Part shown: piece by piece, positions 50,282 through 61,599 of the stretch
Layout: the number at the start of each line of letters is the position of its first letter
How positions within the stretch are numbered: the first letter of the stretch is position 1
Assembly: GCF_036850765.1 (NCBI RefSeq)
Contig: NC_089495.1
Location: 203,113,847 to 203,177,846 of the forward strand
Source of the DNA: Saccopteryx bilineata
Taxonomy: Eukaryota; Chordata; Mammalia; Chiroptera; Emballonuridae
Direction: 5' to 3'
DNA length: 64,000 nt
Notes under the pieces: generated by a model
What the model was told of the DNA's origin: nothing
Database searches by the model: none
Seen by the model: the letters and a program-made list of their open reading frames with translations, nothing else
Translations under genes and position numbers: made by a program

Positions 50282-50672
50282 GGCCCTGGCGGGTTGGCTC
50301 AGTGGTAGAGCGTCGGCCTGGCGTGCGGGGGACCTGGGTTCGATTCCCGGCCAGGGCACATAGGAGAAGCGCCCATTTGCTTCTCCACCCCCCTTCCTTC
50401 CTCTCTGTCTCTCTCTTCCCCTCCTGCAGCTGAGGCTCCACTGGAGCAAAGATGGCCCGGGCGCTGGGGATGGCTCCTTGGACTCTGCCCCAGGCGCTAG
50501 AGTGGCTCTGGTCGCGGCAGAGCGACGCCCCCGAGGGGCAGAGCATCGCCCCTGCTGGGCGTGCCAGGTGGATCCCGGTCCGGCGCATGCAGGAGTCTGT
50601 CTGACTGTCTCTCCCGTTTCCAGCTTCAGAAAAATACAAAAAAATAAAAAATAAAAAAATAAAAATAAAAAA
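50282..50672 (+). mobile_element. SINE type C
   Basis: Head ggccctggcgggttggctca, end ttccagcttcagaaaaatac, followed by an A/T microsatellite. TSD aaaataaaagacta on both sides (about 50268 and 50671). Confidence 0.94.
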
Positions 50673-50725
50673 AATAAAAGACTAAAAATTATTAAAAAAA
50701 ATAAAAATAAAAAAGTAAAAGTTAT

Positions 50726-50995
50726 GCCTGACCAGGCAGTGGCGCAGTGGATAGAGTGTCGGACTGGGATGCGGAAGACCCAGGTTTGAGACCCCGAGGT
50801 TGCCAGCTTGAGCGCAAGGTTGCTGGCTCAAGCAAGGGGTTACTTGGTCTGCTGAAGGCCTGCGGTCAAGGCACATATGAGAAGGCAATCAATGAACAGC
50901 TAAGGTGTCAATGAAAAACTGATGATTGATGCTTCTCATCTCTCTCTGTTCCTGTCTGTCCCTCTCTCTGACTCTGTCTCTGTAAAAAAAAAAAA
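50726..50995 (+). mobile_element. SINE type B
   Basis: Head gcctgaccaggcagtggcgc, middle shortened. Short TSD aaaagttatg. Confidence 0.9.
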
Positions 50996-51001
50996 GTTAT
51001 G

Positions 51002-51318
51002 CATGACCAGGCGGTGGCACAGTGGATAGAGCATCAGACTGGGATGTGGAAAGACCAAGGTTCGAGACCCCGAGGTTGCCAGCTTGAGCGCGGGCTCATC
51101 TGGTTTGAGCAAAAAGCTCACCAGCTTGGTTGGACCCAAGATCACTGGCTTGAGCAAGGGGTACTTGGTCTGCTGAAGGCCCGCGGTCAAGGCACATATG
51201 AGAAAGCAATCAATGAACAACTAAGGTGTCGCAAGGAAAAACTGATGATTGATGTTTCTCATCTCTCTCCGTTCCTGTCTGGTTATCCCTCTCTCTGACT
51301 CTGTCCCTGTAAAAAAAA
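51002..51318 (+). mobile_element. SINE type B
   Basis: Head gcatgaccaggcggtggcac, inserted at the 3' target copy of the preceding element (aaaagttatgc). Confidence 0.92.
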
Positions 51319-52184
51319 GAAAGTTATTTTACCAGTAAAAAGGGGTTTATTTGGGAACAGCAAAGAATCGAAAATGAGGACAAGCAAAACATAACCATAA
51401 AGCCTTAGAGCCAAGTCCAACAAATGAAGGAAAAGAAAGGAACCTTACTTTCCAGAGAAAGAGGAAGTTGGAAGAGGTTGTTCTGAATAAAATTTTGTCC
51501 ATTGAGAAAGGTGAGATTTCAGGGAGGTGATGGTTTCTCATTGGTTGAGTTGGGGTAGTCCATTTCTCCAGGATGCAATGTACATACTTTCCTGTTGGGG
51601 CCTATAATTGATTCTTTCCTGTTCATTCTTCTATTGAGGTCTCTTCTCTAATTAACAATTCCTGTAGTTGTCATCCAGTGGCAGTATTGTGTTAGAACTT
51701 CCCTTTCTGGCCTTTGGACTCCTAAGTGGTTTCCTTCTGTTTTCAGATCACCAAGCCCAACCCACTAGCTGGTTACTACTTGACAGAGCGAGGGTGTGAG
51801 GGAGGAAGGATTCCTAACCCCTGCTCTTTACTTGGGAGCTGTCACAGTTAAAAATGCCCGGGGACTAATGGTCAGTGTTTATTTAGCTTGGGAGTGGGAG
51901 AAACCCCTCCCAGGCCCTGCACCTCTGGGGATCCCTGGGAGAAAGGAATGATTGGGCAAAAGTGGCACCTTTGGGAGCCTCCTAAGGCAGAGCTTTCTGT
52001 CTGTAGGGACCCATGGCATCACCCAGTCACAACCAGCCACCCAATTTTCCTGCCGACCCCTCCGGGAGAGACAGCCCAGTGAGATTGAGTATGGAGTTGT
52101 AGCCCTTCTAGTTTCCCTCGAGGGTCAGGTGGGGTGAGCTCTTTAGAAGGGTGAAATTCTTTAATGTTTCCTTTCTGTCTGGGT
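51319..52184. other. Intergenic, possible unidentified old repeat
   Basis: ggggtttatttgggaacagc (51344) and the following purine-rich block look like a dispersed mammalian repeat I cannot name. No coding exon is recognised. Confidence 0.35.
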
Positions 52185-52373
52185 CAGGGGTCCCCAAACT
52201 TTTTACACAGGGGGCCAGTTCACTGTCCCTCAGACTGTTGGAGGGCCACCACACACAGTACTCCTCTCACTGACCACCAATGAAAGAGGTGGCCCCTTCC
52301 AGAAGTGCAGTGGGCAGATAAATGGCCTCAGGGGGCCACATGCAGCCTGCGGGCCATAGTTTGGGGACGCCTG
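52185..52373 (+). mobile_element. Non-autonomous hAT element, internally deleted copy
   Basis: 189 bp with ends caggggtccccaaact and agtttggggacgcctg. The flanks show only a weak 8-bp match, so the target duplication is not certain. It shares its terminal regions with the longer copy 110 bp downstream and lacks its AT-rich centre. Confidence 0.82.
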
Positions 52374-52481
52374 GGGGTGGTCTGCATTCCCTGGATTTGG
52401 AGGCATCTTCGGGTGTTCCCAGGATTAAAGGTAGGGGGCAGTATTGTCTCCAGTTGTCAGATCTGTTGAAACACTTTAAGA

Positions 52482-52815
52482 CCGGGTCCCCAAACTTTTT
52501 ATACAGGGGGCCAGTTCACTGTCCCTCAGACCGTTGGAGGGCCGGACTATAAGAAAAACTATGAACAAATCCCTATGCACACTGCACATACCTTATTTTA
52601 AAGTAAAAAAAAACCAAAACGGGAACAAATACAATATTTAAAATAAAGAACAAGTAAATTTAAATCAACAAACTGACCAGTATTTCAATGGGAACTATGC
52701 TCCTCTCACTGACCACCAATGAAAGAGGTGCCCCTTCCGGAAGTGCGGCGGGGGCCCGGATAAATGGCCTCAGGGGGCCGCATGCGGCCTGCAGGCTGTA
52801 GTTTGGGGACCCCTG
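52482..52815 (+). mobile_element. Non-autonomous hAT element with perfect 8-bp TSD
   Basis: 334 bp, ends ccgggtccccaaact (5' end altered) and agtttggggacccctg. Flanked by ctttaaga at 52474-52481 and 52816-52823. The centre is AT-rich and non-coding. Confidence 0.93.
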
Positions 52816-52823
52816 CTTTAAGA

Positions 52824-53169
52824 GTACAGCCCTAGGTAGGACCAGGGTAACCAGGTTTTCCCCAGACCCGGGAAATAGCCTGTAGGCAGCCTGCTGGACT
52901 TCCGATATGAAGTGTACTCGCGAAGGCAAAAGGATCTTTTGGGTCCTTTAAAAAAACAACCACACGCTCAGTCACCCTGCATATACTATTTAGATTTTAG
53001 CGCAGTGCAATCCACCTCTCCTTTAAATCTTGCCTCCGAAAAGCTATGCCCGACTTCAGTAGCCACGCCCGCGACCAGTCCTAAGAAGACACACTTACTA
53101 GAGAGATCACCAGCCATTCCGGGGCACCTAGGGTCGCTAGGAGAGCCTCTACCTGGAAGCCCCGTCCCT
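52824..53169. other. Intergenic, CpG content rising
   Basis: No feature recognised. GC and CpG content increase toward the ASIP exon relic. Confidence 0.4.
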
Positions 53170-53350
53170 CCGGTAGTTCGTGTTGCGCACACGGCAGGCG
53201 CAGGCGCTGCGGAAAAGGCGGCACCTGCAGGAGGCGCACGGGTCACAGCAATCCCACTCTGGCTGCTTGCAGCAAGTGTCTCGGGTGGCTACCCGGGAGC
53301 GGGTGGTAGGGGCCGGCCCGCACCCCCGTCTTCACTGAAGCCTTTTCTTC
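53170..53350 (-). pseudogene. ASIP: Relic of the last coding exon of agouti signalling protein
   Basis: ASIP is a secreted antagonist of melanocortin receptors, and its last exon encodes the cysteine-rich inhibitor-knot domain. Read leftward, the segment gives [17 protein letters not shown], then in a different frame [20 protein letters not shown] followed by [15 protein letters not shown]. This matches the mammalian ASIP C terminus ([21 protein letters not shown]). The damage is clear. A frameshift near 53288 removes the first domain cysteine, and one codon (extra Cys) is gained after RDT. The final Cys is Tyr, and the stop codon after it is lost, so the frame runs on for eight codons. The splice acceptor is weak. 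Neither of the other two coding exons is recognised in the window. Position between AHCY and EIF2S2 and orientation fit ASIP. An alternative is a sequencing error behind the frameshift, but that would not explain the lost cysteines and stop. Confidence 0.82.
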
Positions 53351-54392
53351 GTGAAAAAGCGGGGCTGCTCGAGTCGCCCACTCCCGTCCCATCGTCCTCC
53401 CGCTGCCTGGGAACTCTGAGCCATGGAGGCCATGAAGCAGACATACGCACTCGCTACCCACCGCCCACGTGCCTCAGCCCTACAGAATAGCCCTGGGGGG
53501 GGGGTCCCCACCTGCCCCAGTAATCCTCTTCCTCGGCCTCCACCCTCATCAGACTGACCTGGCCCCGCCGCCCGGCCCTCTTCTCTCCCTAAGGGATGCC
53601 ACGCATCTCCAGTGTTTAGCCACCACATCGGCCTTCTCCCTTCTGGTGGATCTGCAGTCCCTCTCAGTTCTGTCTTCATAGCAAATCCGGAGTCCACCCA
53701 CTTCACCCCCACCACCCTGGGCGGGCCACTGTGCTGTCTGTTGCTCCGGCCCCCTTACAGTCCACCCTGCAGTGCTCCAAAGGAACTTCTCCAAGACCTA
53801 TGACAGCATCTCTCTCTGGTTTAAAGCCCCCAATGGTCTTTATTTGCACTTAAGAATAAAATAAAATTTACTTTGGCTCTTGGGGCCCTCTGTGGTTCGC
53901 ACACCCCCCAAACCCATCTTTACCACACTGTCCCACTGGCCTCTTTTGAATTTCCTAATAGCCTAATGCTGAACTTTATGAATTCCTCCTCTGTCTTTTC
54001 TCTCTTATTTTCCATTTCTGTCCTGTTTCATTTTCTGAGAGATTTCCTTATTTGTATATAGTAATACTTTAATGAATTATTTTTGCTATTATATTTTTAA
54101 TTTCCTCTTTTGGAGCATCTTGTCTTTGCTTTATAGATGCGCTATTTTATACTGTATCTCAGAGGATGCTTATTGTTTTTTTAAAGAGCATTCTTCTCTA
54201 TATTGTCTATTTCCTCTTTCTTTTTTGTTTTCCACTTCTTGATGCTCTCTTAGTGAAGGTTTCTCTCAAATCAACTATCTGGTGATCCTTTGCTGTCCCT
54301 TCATATTTAAGACTGAGTCATTACAAAGGTATTTGAAAGCTCTGTGTTTACAAGAAAAGTTTGTCAGTTGGTGAGTTTCATTATAGGATGAT
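53351..54392. other. Intergenic; ASIP exons 2-3 not found
   Basis: GC-rich to about 53,800 then AT-rich. Minus-strand frames of 127 and 81 codons (53332-53794) do not resemble ASIP or another known protein. No SINE is seen. Confidence 0.45.
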
Positions 54393-54408
54393 AAAATGGG
54401 GACTTACT

Positions 54409-54810
54409 GGCCCTGGCCGGTTGGCTCAGCGGTAGAGCGTCGGCCTGGCGTGCGGAGGACCCGGGTTCGATTCCCGGCCAGGGCACATGGGAGAAGCGCC
54501 CATTTGCTTCTCCACCCCTCCGCCGCGCTTTCCTCTCTGTCTCTCTCTTCCCCTCCCGCAGCCAAGGCTCCATTGGAGCAAAGATGGCCCGGGCGCTGGG
54601 GATGGCTCTGTGGCCTCTGCCTCAGGCGCTGGAGTGGCTCTGGTCGCAACATGGCGACGCCCAGGATGGGCAGAGCATCGCCCCCTGGTGGGCAGAGCGT
54701 CGCCCCATGGTGGGCCTGCCGGGTGGATCCCGGTCGGGCGCATGCGGGAGTCTGTCTATCTCTCCCTGTTTCCAGCTTCGGAAAAATGCAAAAAAAAAAA
54801 AAAAAAAAAA
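54409..54810 (+). mobile_element. SINE type C
   Basis: Full-length, little diverged: head ggccctggccggttggctca, end ttccagcttcggaaaaatgc. Perfect TSD aaaatggggacttact at 54393-54408 and about 54811. Probably young. Confidence 0.97.
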
Positions 54811-54826
54811 AAATGGGGACTTACTT

Positions 54827-55291
54827 GCTTTATTGAAAGACCCTCAGTATTTATTCTTCCAAAGTTAGTCAACTGTAAGTTTCTCCCAAAATTAATTCTC
54901 TGCTATCCTGCCTGGAGATTATATGTCTTGCTGTTAGAATTCTTGGAGTAAAACGGAGCAAGAGGATGGAGCGATTTTCATCATTCAGTACAAAAACATT
55001 CACCTCATCCCTGCTTTCAGTGTGGTATCCAGCCTTCTCAGCTATCATCTTGAGCTATGCCTGGTATATCAGTCTGAGTCTTCTCTTGTTCAATATTTCC
55101 CCCCCCCCCCCCCCGCAGAATAAACCCCCAGGGTTCTGCCAAGGAGAAGGAGGGGTAGCTGCCTAACTAAGCAGGATGAAGAAGAGAAGTGGTAGTTTAA
55201 CTTCTTATACAGACTTTCAGCCAAGCCCCCTCTTTTCAGCCCCTCACAGATCTCTGCTGCTGTAGTTATCTGCTCCTGACATTCTTTTTTT
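54827..55291. other. Intergenic, no gene seen
   Basis: Apparently unique; includes a C16 run at 55099-55114. Confidence 0.4.
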
Positions 55292-55674
55292 TTTTTCTTT
55301 CTTTGAAGCTGGAAACGGGGAGAGACAGACAGACTCCCGCATGCGCCTGACCGGGATCCACCCAGCACGCCCACCAGGGGCAACGCTCTGCCCACCAGGG
55401 GGTGATGCTCTGCCCCTCCGGGGCGTCACTCTGCCACGACCAGAGCCACTCTAGCGCCTGGGGCAGAGGCCAAGGAGCCATCCCCAGCGCCCGGGCCATC
55501 TTTGTTCCAATGGAGTCTTGGCTGCGGGAGGGGAAGAGAGAGACAAGAGAGGAAGGAGGGGGGAGGGGTGGAGAAGCAGATGGGCGCTTCTCCTATGTGC
55601 CCTGGCCGGGAATCGAACCCAGGTCCCCCGCACGCCAGGCCGACGCTCTACCACTGAGCCAACCAGCCAGGGCC
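55292..55674 (-). mobile_element. SINE type C
   Basis: Reverse copy ending gagccaaccagccagggcc, with a small internal duplication (gctctgcccaccaggg). TSD cattctttttttttt on both sides. Confidence 0.95.
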
Positions 55675-55687
55675 ATTCTTTTTTTTT

Positions 55688-55864
55688 TTTAAGTATTTTT
55701 TTTTATTGATTTCAGTGAAAGAGGAAGAGAAAGGAGAGAGAGATAGAGATAGAGAGAGGCAGGAACATCAATCCATTCTTGTATGTGCCCTGACACGGGA
55801 ATCGAACTGGCAACCTCTACGCTTCAGGTGATGCTCTAACCCACCGAGCTATCCGGTCAGGGCT
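55688..55864 (-). mobile_element. Ves-like SINE, type D
   Basis: Reverse copy with ttattgatttcagtgaaaga and a head ending gctatccggtcagggct. Confidence 0.88.
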
Positions 55865-56474
55865 CCAGTTCCTGATATTCTAGTGTCCGGCAATATGAAA
55901 ACTGCTTGTCTCGTTAGTATACCCTTCTCAAGCATCTGGAATTCAGTTTTCTCGGCTAAACTTTCTATCTTCCAAAAATCTGTTGATCTCCCTCATTTGC
56001 CATTGTCTTTCTTATTCCCCTTGTCCTCATGATGAATTGATAACTTTAAAAATATTAACTTACTGTAATTTCAGTGATTTTGGAAATGAGGGAGAATAGA
56101 AATGAACATGTCTTTAATCTGTCCATGTAAACAAAAGGTCGCAAGACTGTTGATATGCTCACTCTTTTGCTCCCATAGCAAGTGTCAAAACCAGGTAAAA
56201 CTCCACTCTCATGAGGCTGATGTGGAAACAGCCTGGGTCTGAGAATTGCAGTATATGTTTTCAAGTCAACATTTCTTGGTCGGTTTGAGATTAGCTAAGT
56301 TAAGTTTTCTTACTATCTCTTTCTTCACCTGTAACGTGGTGATAATCATCCCTACACAGCCTATCTTCCTTGCAATAATCAAGTAGGATAAGTGATATAA
56401 ATGTACAAATATACATCAATATATATAATTTATCAGTGACTCGATTACCAACAGTCAAACATATGTGGAGGGGC
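55865..56474. other. Intergenic, no gene seen
   Basis: AT-rich apparently unique sequence; no ASIP exon found on the minus strand. Confidence 0.4.
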
Positions 56475-57025
56475 AGGGTAACAGAGTAGAAAGAGTATGA
56501 GCTTCAGAGTCACACAGACCTGGACTCGAATCCCATCTCTGTTACTCGTTGTGTGATACTGGGTGACTTAGCCTCTCTGAGCTTCATTTTCTTGTTTATA
56601 AAATGACTATAGCCTGACCGGGCGGTGGCGCAGTGGATAGAGCGTCGGACTGGAATGTGGAAGACCCATGTTCGAGAACTCGAGGTCGCCAGCTTCAGTG
56701 CAGGCTCATCTGGTTTCAGCAAAGCTCACCAGCTTGGACCCAAGGTCACTGGCTCGAGCAAGGGGTCACTCGGTCTACTGAAGGCCCGCGGTCAAGGCAC
56801 ATATGAGAAAGCAATCAAGGAACTAAGGTGTTGCAATGCAAAACTAATGATTGATGCTTCTCATCTCTCTGTTCCTGTCTGTCTGTCCCTATCTATCCCT
56901 CTCTCTGTCACTGTAAGAAAAAATAAAAAATTGACAAGGCTGTTGTGAGGTGAGATAATGCATAAACATATCTGCTGTAGGGCCCGACACTTAGTACATA
57001 CTCAGCAGATGTTAATGCTTCCTCT
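56475..57025 (-). mobile_element. MIR, nearly full, split by a type B SINE
   Basis: Left: gagcttcagagtcacacaga, cctggactcgaatcccatct, gcttcattttcttgtttata. Right (after about 56930): ggctgttgtgaggtgagata and tagtacatactcagcagatg. One of the better preserved ancient repeats here. Confidence 0.85.
56612..56929 (+). mobile_element. SINE type B
   Basis: Head gcctgaccgggcggtggcgc, tail aagaaaaaataaaaaa. Inserted in the MIR. Confidence 0.93.
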
Positions 57026-57589
57026 TATCCCACCAATTTGGGACCAGCTTTCTTACGCTCACATGAAAATCCTGAGCTTGTATTTCCTCAATTAATGCTA
57101 AACCACATTAGTAATTAGCATCTTAGGTCATCAGTAGTCCTTATAAAGGCTGTCTACTTGCTGTTTTCCCAGGACCAAATTATAAGGCGAGCAGCCCAAA
57201 TTGAAAGAGTTCAGCATACCTATCCTTTGAAGTGGTAACAGGTTATTGCTGAGGCATCTTTAGGAGTACTTTGTTATGAAATAAGACACAAAACTAACAA
57301 TGAATATGAAAAGGTATCAGAGACTAGTACTGGAATACTGGAAAAAGCATACTCAAGAAATGATCTTTAGAGAAACTGGTTGTTTTGTTTTTCTATTTGA
57401 TAACTCACAGAAACCCAGAAGCTGGGCAGGCTTTATTATCCTGTTTAAAGGTGAAGAAATTAAGGCATGAGTATAAAAGTGACTTGCTCAAGATTCATTA
57501 GTTATCAAGGAACAATCAAGAACTCCAAACTTGGTTTTTTTGAGTCCGCATTCAGTGCTTTTTAAAACAAGACTGTGAATAATATCATT
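57026..57589. other. Intergenic with one MIR fragment
   Basis: MIR-like at 57385-57510 (+; gtttaaaggtgaagaaatta, then gtgacttgctcaagattc). The rest looks unique. Confidence 0.5.
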
Positions 57590-58134
57590 ATGAACAGATG
57601 AGAGGCATTACCTCGTAGTTGCAGCACGTCAGTTGTTCGTTGATTGGTTCTCATGTGCCTTGACTTGGGGGCTCCAGCTGAGCCAGCAACCTTAGGCTCA
57701 AGCCAGCAACCATGAGTTGTTTTTTTTATTTTTATAGGGACAGAGAAAGAGTCAGAGAGAGGGATAGATAGGGACAGACAGACATGAATGGAGACAAATG
57801 AGAAGCATCAATCATCAGTTTTTCGTCGTGACACCTTAATTGTTCATTGATTGCTTTCTCATATATGCCTTGACCGCGGGGCTTCAGCAGACCAAGCAAC
57901 CCCTTGCTCGAACCAACGACCTTGGGTCCAAGCTGGTGAGCTTTTTGCTCAAACCAGATGAGCCCGCGCTCAAACTGACAACCTCGGGGTCTCGAACCTG
58001 AGTCCTTCTGCATCCTGGTCTGACACTCTATCCACTGCGCCACCACCTGTTCAGGCAACCATGGGGTTTTGAACCTAGGAGTTCAGTGTCCCAGGTCAAT
58101 GCTCTATCCACTGCACCATCACCTAGTCAGGCAA
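57590..58134 (-). mobile_element. SINE type B variant split by another type B
   Basis: Left part 57590-57721 ends agccagcaaccatgagtt; right part from about 58057 resumes with aaccatggggttttgaacct and ends caccatcacctagtcaggc. Confidence 0.85.
57722..58056 (-). mobile_element. SINE type B
   Basis: Reverse full-length copy ending ccaccacctgttcaggc, nested in an older SINE of the same type. TSD caaccatgagtt / caaccatggggtt. Confidence 0.92.
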
Positions 58135-59096
58135 ATATGGAATATTTTAAGGCCTATGAATACATGAAGTTTAGTATATAATTGAAAGTTATAATCATTA
58201 GCTTACTGTTGGGCAGCTGGAGACCTGGAGTGGTGCTGAGCATCAAGAATGGCCCAGAATATTCAAGTAGTCTGTTCTGGATTTCTCATTATCTTTTGGG
58301 GACTCCATAACTTGGCAACTGTATCTATAAAACAAGAAAAATCACAGTGCTCTCCCTTACTGTTATGGGAAGAAATACATGCCTATGTTTTGCAGAGAGT
58401 CCTAGATGAAAGACAAATACAAATGATGGAGGAAAATACAGTGATGATTTGTGTTGATGTTCTTCTTAGTTTGGTGTAAGTAGATCCATCTCTTGGAAAA
58501 CCTGGTAAAGCTTAGCCACCATTGCTCTGAGCTGTCTGCCAACTCCCCAGGGAATTTTGGCTTTTCCTATGAAATGAACTACAACCTTTGGGAAAAACTC
58601 TGAAGAATGTCCATTGGAAGTAGCCAGGTTAGGGAGCTCATGCCTGGCACCATGCTGTAAAGGAAAATAATTCTTTTCACAAAAGTGGTCAAGACTATTT
58701 GCCAAGCACACCAGCATTTCCCAAACAGGGGATGGAGATAAAAGAGGCCTTATTAAGACTTTGGGTGTCTCTGTTAGTGTGAACTGAGTAACTTAAGGGT
58801 GATTTCCTATGAGCTCCTCTCCACTTCTATCATTTTTCTCTGGCCCCCTCCCCCCATTTCATTTGTCTCACAGTCTTCATTTTCCTAGTGGAACAGGCTT
58901 TCCAAAGATCTTTGGATACAATGTTTCCTCTCTCCTCTTCAAGGCCTTCTCAAAGTAACTTGGGGATTGTCATGTTCCAAATTGTTACTTCTCAGAGACC
59001 CAGGAGATAAAAAGCATACAACAGTGGCAATTTGATACTGTCTAAAGATATTTTTGGTTGTCACAGCTAGGGGAAGAGTGCCATTGGCATCTAGTA
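58135..59096. other. Intergenic, no gene confirmed
   Basis: Apparently unique. A + frame of 76 codons at 58249-58479 and minus frames at 58466-58717 and 58939-59121 have no recognisable family and no codon-level support. Confidence 0.4.
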
Positions 59097-59347
59097 CAGC
59101 AATTTTCAGATGGTGTGCCACAAGAATTTTTAAAATACATAATACCTATTTAGTAAGGGGCACTGACCTCTTTTCCCTTAAGATTGTCAAATAAGGAAAT
59201 GACAATAGTCCAGCCTCCCAGTGTGAATGAATCAAATATATACTTTTTTGGTTGTTGATCAGATTAGCAAAATATGTATTTTTGGGCATGCCACAGGATT
59301 TTAGTAGTTTATGTGTGCCATGAGATGAAAAAGGTTGAAAATCGCTG
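59097..59347 (+). mobile_element. Non-autonomous hAT element with 8-bp TSD
   Basis: 251 bp with ends cagcaattttcagatgg and aaggttgaaaatcgctg. Flanks atctagta (59089-59096) and atgtagta (59348-59355) match at 7 of 8. A different family from the other hAT copies here; non-coding. Confidence 0.9.
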
Positions 59348-59355
59348 ATGTAGTA

Positions 59356-59987
59356 TCTAGAGGGCAGGGAGACTGCTAAAACTCCTACAGTGCACAGAAC
59401 AGCTCCCAACAACAAAGAATTATCTGGCCCAAAATGTCAACAGTGCTCGTATATACAGGTATCAGTAAAGATTACTGAGGAGGCAGTGCTGCCTCCTGAT
59501 GAATGCTGGTCCTCAAGGTGGTAAAGGGCTGCCCCTGGCATCCACTCTGGACTTTGATCCCCAGGTTACCTGCTTTTGTTGGCTGTATGATTTTGGACTA
59601 ATTATTATTCAATGCCATGAAAGCAGTTTCCTCTTCTGGAAAACAGGCTAATAAAGTATCATTCTCACTAAGCTGTAAGCTTCTTGGGGGCAGGAACCTA
59701 ATTTTATTTGTTCATGCTTAGACTGGGCACCAGTACTCAATGGGGAGTACTAAATATAAATTATATTTGTGAAATTATCACCCACAGTTGTTTTGAGGCC
59801 TAAAGCAGAGAGCCCATATTAGGTGATCTGAAGCACAGTGAGGAGAAAAGCAGCCCCTAATAGTGGGGGCTAGGCTGACACTGTCAGCTAGGATACAATG
59901 CCTTATTGAACATAAACAATTTCATTGGATACCAACCTCAAAGTCACTGTACCCATGATGGATCAAGACAAAAACAGAACCACTCCA
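59356..59987. other. Intergenic with old-repeat fragments
   Basis: A reverse MIR-like piece at about 59570-59660 (ggctgtatgattttggacta) and an L2-like piece at about 59670-59760 (cttgggggcaggaacctaat). No gene is seen. Confidence 0.5.
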
Positions 59988-60355
59988 GCCTGACCAGGTG
60001 GTGGTGCAGTGAAGAGCATTGGACTGGGATGCAGAGGACTCAGGTTCAAAACCCCAAGGTCGCCAGCTTGAGTGCAGGCTCATTCAGCTTGAGCGTGGGT
60101 TCAAAGACATGACCCCATGGTCACAGGCTTGAACCCAAAGGGTGCTGGTTTGCAGCCCAAGGTCACTGGTTTGAGCCCCCAAGTCGCTGGCTTGAGCAAG
60201 GGGTCACTCGCTCTACTGTAGCCCCCCTAGTCAAAGCACATATGAGAAAGCAATGAACAACTAAGGTGCCACAATGAAGAACTGATGCTTCTCATCTCTC
60301 TCCCTTTCTGTCTGTCTGTCCCTATCTGCCTCTCTTTCACAAAAACAAAAAACCC
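59988..60355 (+). mobile_element. SINE type B
   Basis: Head gcctgaccaggtggtggtgc, long gcttgaaccc-rich middle. TSD aaaacagaaccactcc / aaaacaaaaaccactct. Confidence 0.92.
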
Positions 60356-60531
60356 CAAAACAAAAACCACTCTGCAATCATGTCTGATTACAAACAAAAA
60401 AGAACATTGTACCAACTTTAAGACCAAATATCCCCCCTACCCTGGCTAACATGAGGTCCTGCTGCTTAACCAATCACTGCTTTAACCTCTCTTGGGTCTT
60501 CTCCTTTTATAGATGAAGAATTGACAAATAG

Positions 60532-60724
60532 GCCTGACCTGTGGTGGCGCAGTGGATAAAGCATCAACCTGGAAATGCTGAGGTCGCCGGTTCGAAACCC
60601 TGGGCTTGCCTGGTCAAGGCACAAATGGGAGTTGATGCTTCCTGCTCCTCCCCCCTTCTCTCTCTCTGTCCTCTGTCTCTCTCCTCTCTAAAAATGAATA
60701 AATAAAAAATAAATTAAAAAAAAA
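60532..60724 (+). mobile_element. SINE type A
   Basis: Head gcctgacctgtggtggcgca, Box B intact. TSD aagaattgacaaata on both sides (60517-60531 and about 60725). Probably young. Confidence 0.96.
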
Positions 60725-60765
60725 AAGAATTGACAAATACCCCATCATAAAATTACCTCCAATTT

Positions 60766-61040
60766 TTATTTTTACAGACAGGAAGGGAGAGAGATAAGCA
60801 TCAACTCGTAGTTGTGGCACTTTAGTTGTTCATTGATTGCTTTCTCATATGTGCCTTGACTGGGGGGCTCCAGCTGAGCCAGTAAACCCTTGCTCAAGTC
60901 AGTGACCTAGGGCTTTAAGCCAGCAACCATGGGTTCATGTCTATGATCCCACAGTCAAGCTGGTGACCTCAGGGTCTTGAGCCTGGGTCCTCAGCATCCC
61001 ACGTGCACACTCTATCCACGGTGCCATCACCTAGTGAGGC
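60766..61040 (-). mobile_element. SINE type B, diverged and shortened
   Basis: Reverse copy beginning attttttacagacaggaag-like and ending catcacctagtgaggc. Short TSD tacctcca. Confidence 0.85.
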
Positions 61041-61337
61041 TACCTCCACTTCCCAATAGCATCTAATTCGGAGGGCAGGTCTGCTTCCTTGAACCCAACC
61101 CCTGTAAATTCCTTCCAGCACCCTCTTTACGAGATGCCCACGGTCTTGTGTCATCTTGTGTCTCCCCTTCTTGCAAGGAAACAATAAGCCCAAATTTGTT
61201 CAACCGTAGGGGTGTTCTCGGTGACCTTTGGCTGGAGGGCAGTTACAAACCTGAGAGCTCCCTATAGGGTAGTTGCTATAATTATGTCTCAGGGAAAAAG
61301 CATGATGCAGCCACAGCGTTCAAGCAGGGACTTTACA

Positions 61338-61470
61338 AACACGGGTTTGGTTAGATCGTTGTCCAGACACGCAGAGGTCGCCCATTCCATCCTGGTCAGG
61401 GCACGTACAGAAACAGATCGATGTTTCTGTCTCTCTATAACCAATAAGTACATTAAAAAAAAAAAAAAAG
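61338..61470 (+). mobile_element. Ves-like SINE, type D, 5'-truncated
   Basis: Starts inside the head (gtttggttagatcgttgtcc), then gcacgtacagaaacagatcg and an A tract. Confidence 0.85.
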
Positions 61471-61599
61471 TGTTCTGAGGCATCCTGACCTCCTGCTTCT
61501 GGCCCGGCCGCTTCTCCTCAGGGTACGTCTTTTCTCTTCCGTCTACAGAAGGGACTCCTGGCTCCCGACTCCCGACTTCCCAGGCTGAAATCCAGCATG

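Noticed and set aside
52986..53246. 86-codon minus-strand frame over the ASIP relic
   Set aside because: It uses a different frame from the agouti-like peptide and runs across the exon into flanking DNA, so it is a shadow.
54396..54951. Long open frames of 146-154 codons on +
   Set aside because: They lie entirely in a type C SINE and its A tract. Similar frames recur in every type C copy on either strand (for example 13867-14313, 29512-30015, 47557-47991), so they reflect SINE composition.
58249..58479. 76-codon + frame as a possible small gene
   Set aside because: No recognisable family, no repeat explanation, no promoter or splice context; length is within chance for AT-rich DNA.
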